A stretch of 5,377 nucleotides of DNA from Thermococcales archaeon 44_46. Its GTDB lineage: Archaea > Methanobacteriota_B > Thermococci > Thermococcales > Thermococcaceae. Made by a program: the position numbers and the translations under genes. Position 1 is the first letter of the stretch, and every line of letters begins with the position of its first letter. The DNA lies in the NCBI GenBank assembly GCA_001507935.1, contig LGET01000115.1, positions 1-5,377 on the forward strand. Reading direction: 5' to 3'. Below the pieces are notes generated by a model. The model saw nothing but the letters and a program-made list of their open reading frames with translations, was not told the DNA's origin and ran no database searches. Shown here one piece after another: positions 5,290 through 5,377 of the stretch.

Positions 5290-5294
5290 TTTTT
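5290..5294 (+). terminator. Probable oligo-T terminator of thi4
   Basis: T5 follows the thi4 stop by 14 bases, with a further pyrimidine-rich stretch and T4 up to about 5312. No stable hairpin is evident. It separates thi4 from the promoter that follows. Confidence 0.4.
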
Positions 5295-5316
5295 GCTCTC
5301 TCCTACTATTTTAATC

Positions 5317-5330
5317 GCAAATTTTATATT
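5317..5330 (+). promoter_or_regulatory. TATA-like promoter of a gene starting beyond the window
   Basis: The tract GCAAATTTTATATT has the purine-rich element plus TTTTATAT form of an archaeal BRE/TATA box. Transcription would start near 5350, about 20 to 30 bases before the end of the window, and a ribosome site follows at 5368, so the spacing fits a short leader. Confidence 0.5.
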
Positions 5331-5367
5331 CAAGTTTTAACTTTAAATTAATTGGAAGCATTAACTT

Positions 5368-5375
5368 GAGGTGAT
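5368..5375 (+). promoter_or_regulatory. Shine-Dalgarno sequence of a downstream gene outside the window
   Basis: GAGGTGAT is nearly the full complement of the archaeal 16S rRNA tail. No start codon at proper spacing remains inside the window, so a + strand gene should begin within a few bases after 5377. Its identity cannot be told from here. Confidence 0.6.
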
Positions 5376-5377
5376 TG

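Noticed and set aside
1..5377. CRISPR array or direct repeat array
   Set aside because: No regularly spaced repeats were seen; nearly all the window is coding.

Overview
The window looks like a piece of a Thermococcales (Thermococcus/Pyrococcus-type) euryarchaeal chromosome. The evidence is the pair of archaeal-type purine enzymes PurP and PurO, a ThiC and a Thi4 of archaeal type (Thi4 has His where yeast has the suicidal Cys), tightly overlapping genes with GGTGA/GGAGG ribosome binding sites, oligo-T terminators and AT-rich TATA-like promoters. The species cannot be fixed from the sequence alone.

Region 1 (1-969, + strand) is the 3' end of a riboflavin operon. Positions 1-106 are not rib sequence. 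They are GC-richer, rich in short stem-loops, and end in a motif I recognise as the right end of IS200/IS605-family (TnpB-carrying) elements of Thermococcales. Exactly at 107 the GTP cyclohydrolase II sequence (ribA) begins, at its third zinc-ligand cysteine, so ribA appears to be interrupted by the element. The 5' part of ribA and the body of the element lie outside the window. ribH (lumazine synthase) follows intact with an ATGA overlap.

Region 2 (966-4435, - strand) is a four-gene operon read right to left: thiC, purC, purP, purO. purC starts inside the last codons of thiC (17-nt overlap), and purC/purP and purP/purO each overlap by ATGA. ThiC takes aminoimidazole ribotide (AIR) to the thiamine pyrimidine. 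PurC acts on the carboxylated form of the same intermediate towards IMP, and PurP and PurO are the last two steps to IMP. The operon therefore joins the two competing exits from AIR. purB, the step between PurC and PurP, is absent here. The PurP is short and appears to lack residues expected of an ATP-grasp active site. ribH and purO converge and overlap by 4 bp, with oligo-T terminators on each strand lying at or within the end of the opposing gene.

Region 3 (4436-5377): an 81-bp divergent intergenic region separates thiC from thi4 (+ strand, thiamine thiazole synthase) and has a small palindrome at its centre, a candidate shared operator. After thi4 there is a T-run terminator, a TATA-like promoter and a strong Shine-Dalgarno sequence at the very end, announcing another + strand gene just outside the window.

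Most of the window is ordinary metabolic DNA. The parts most worth a second look are the IS200/IS605 end inside ribA (whose flank would make a predicted TnpB guide match ribA itself), the divergent PurP, and the palindrome between thiC and thi4.
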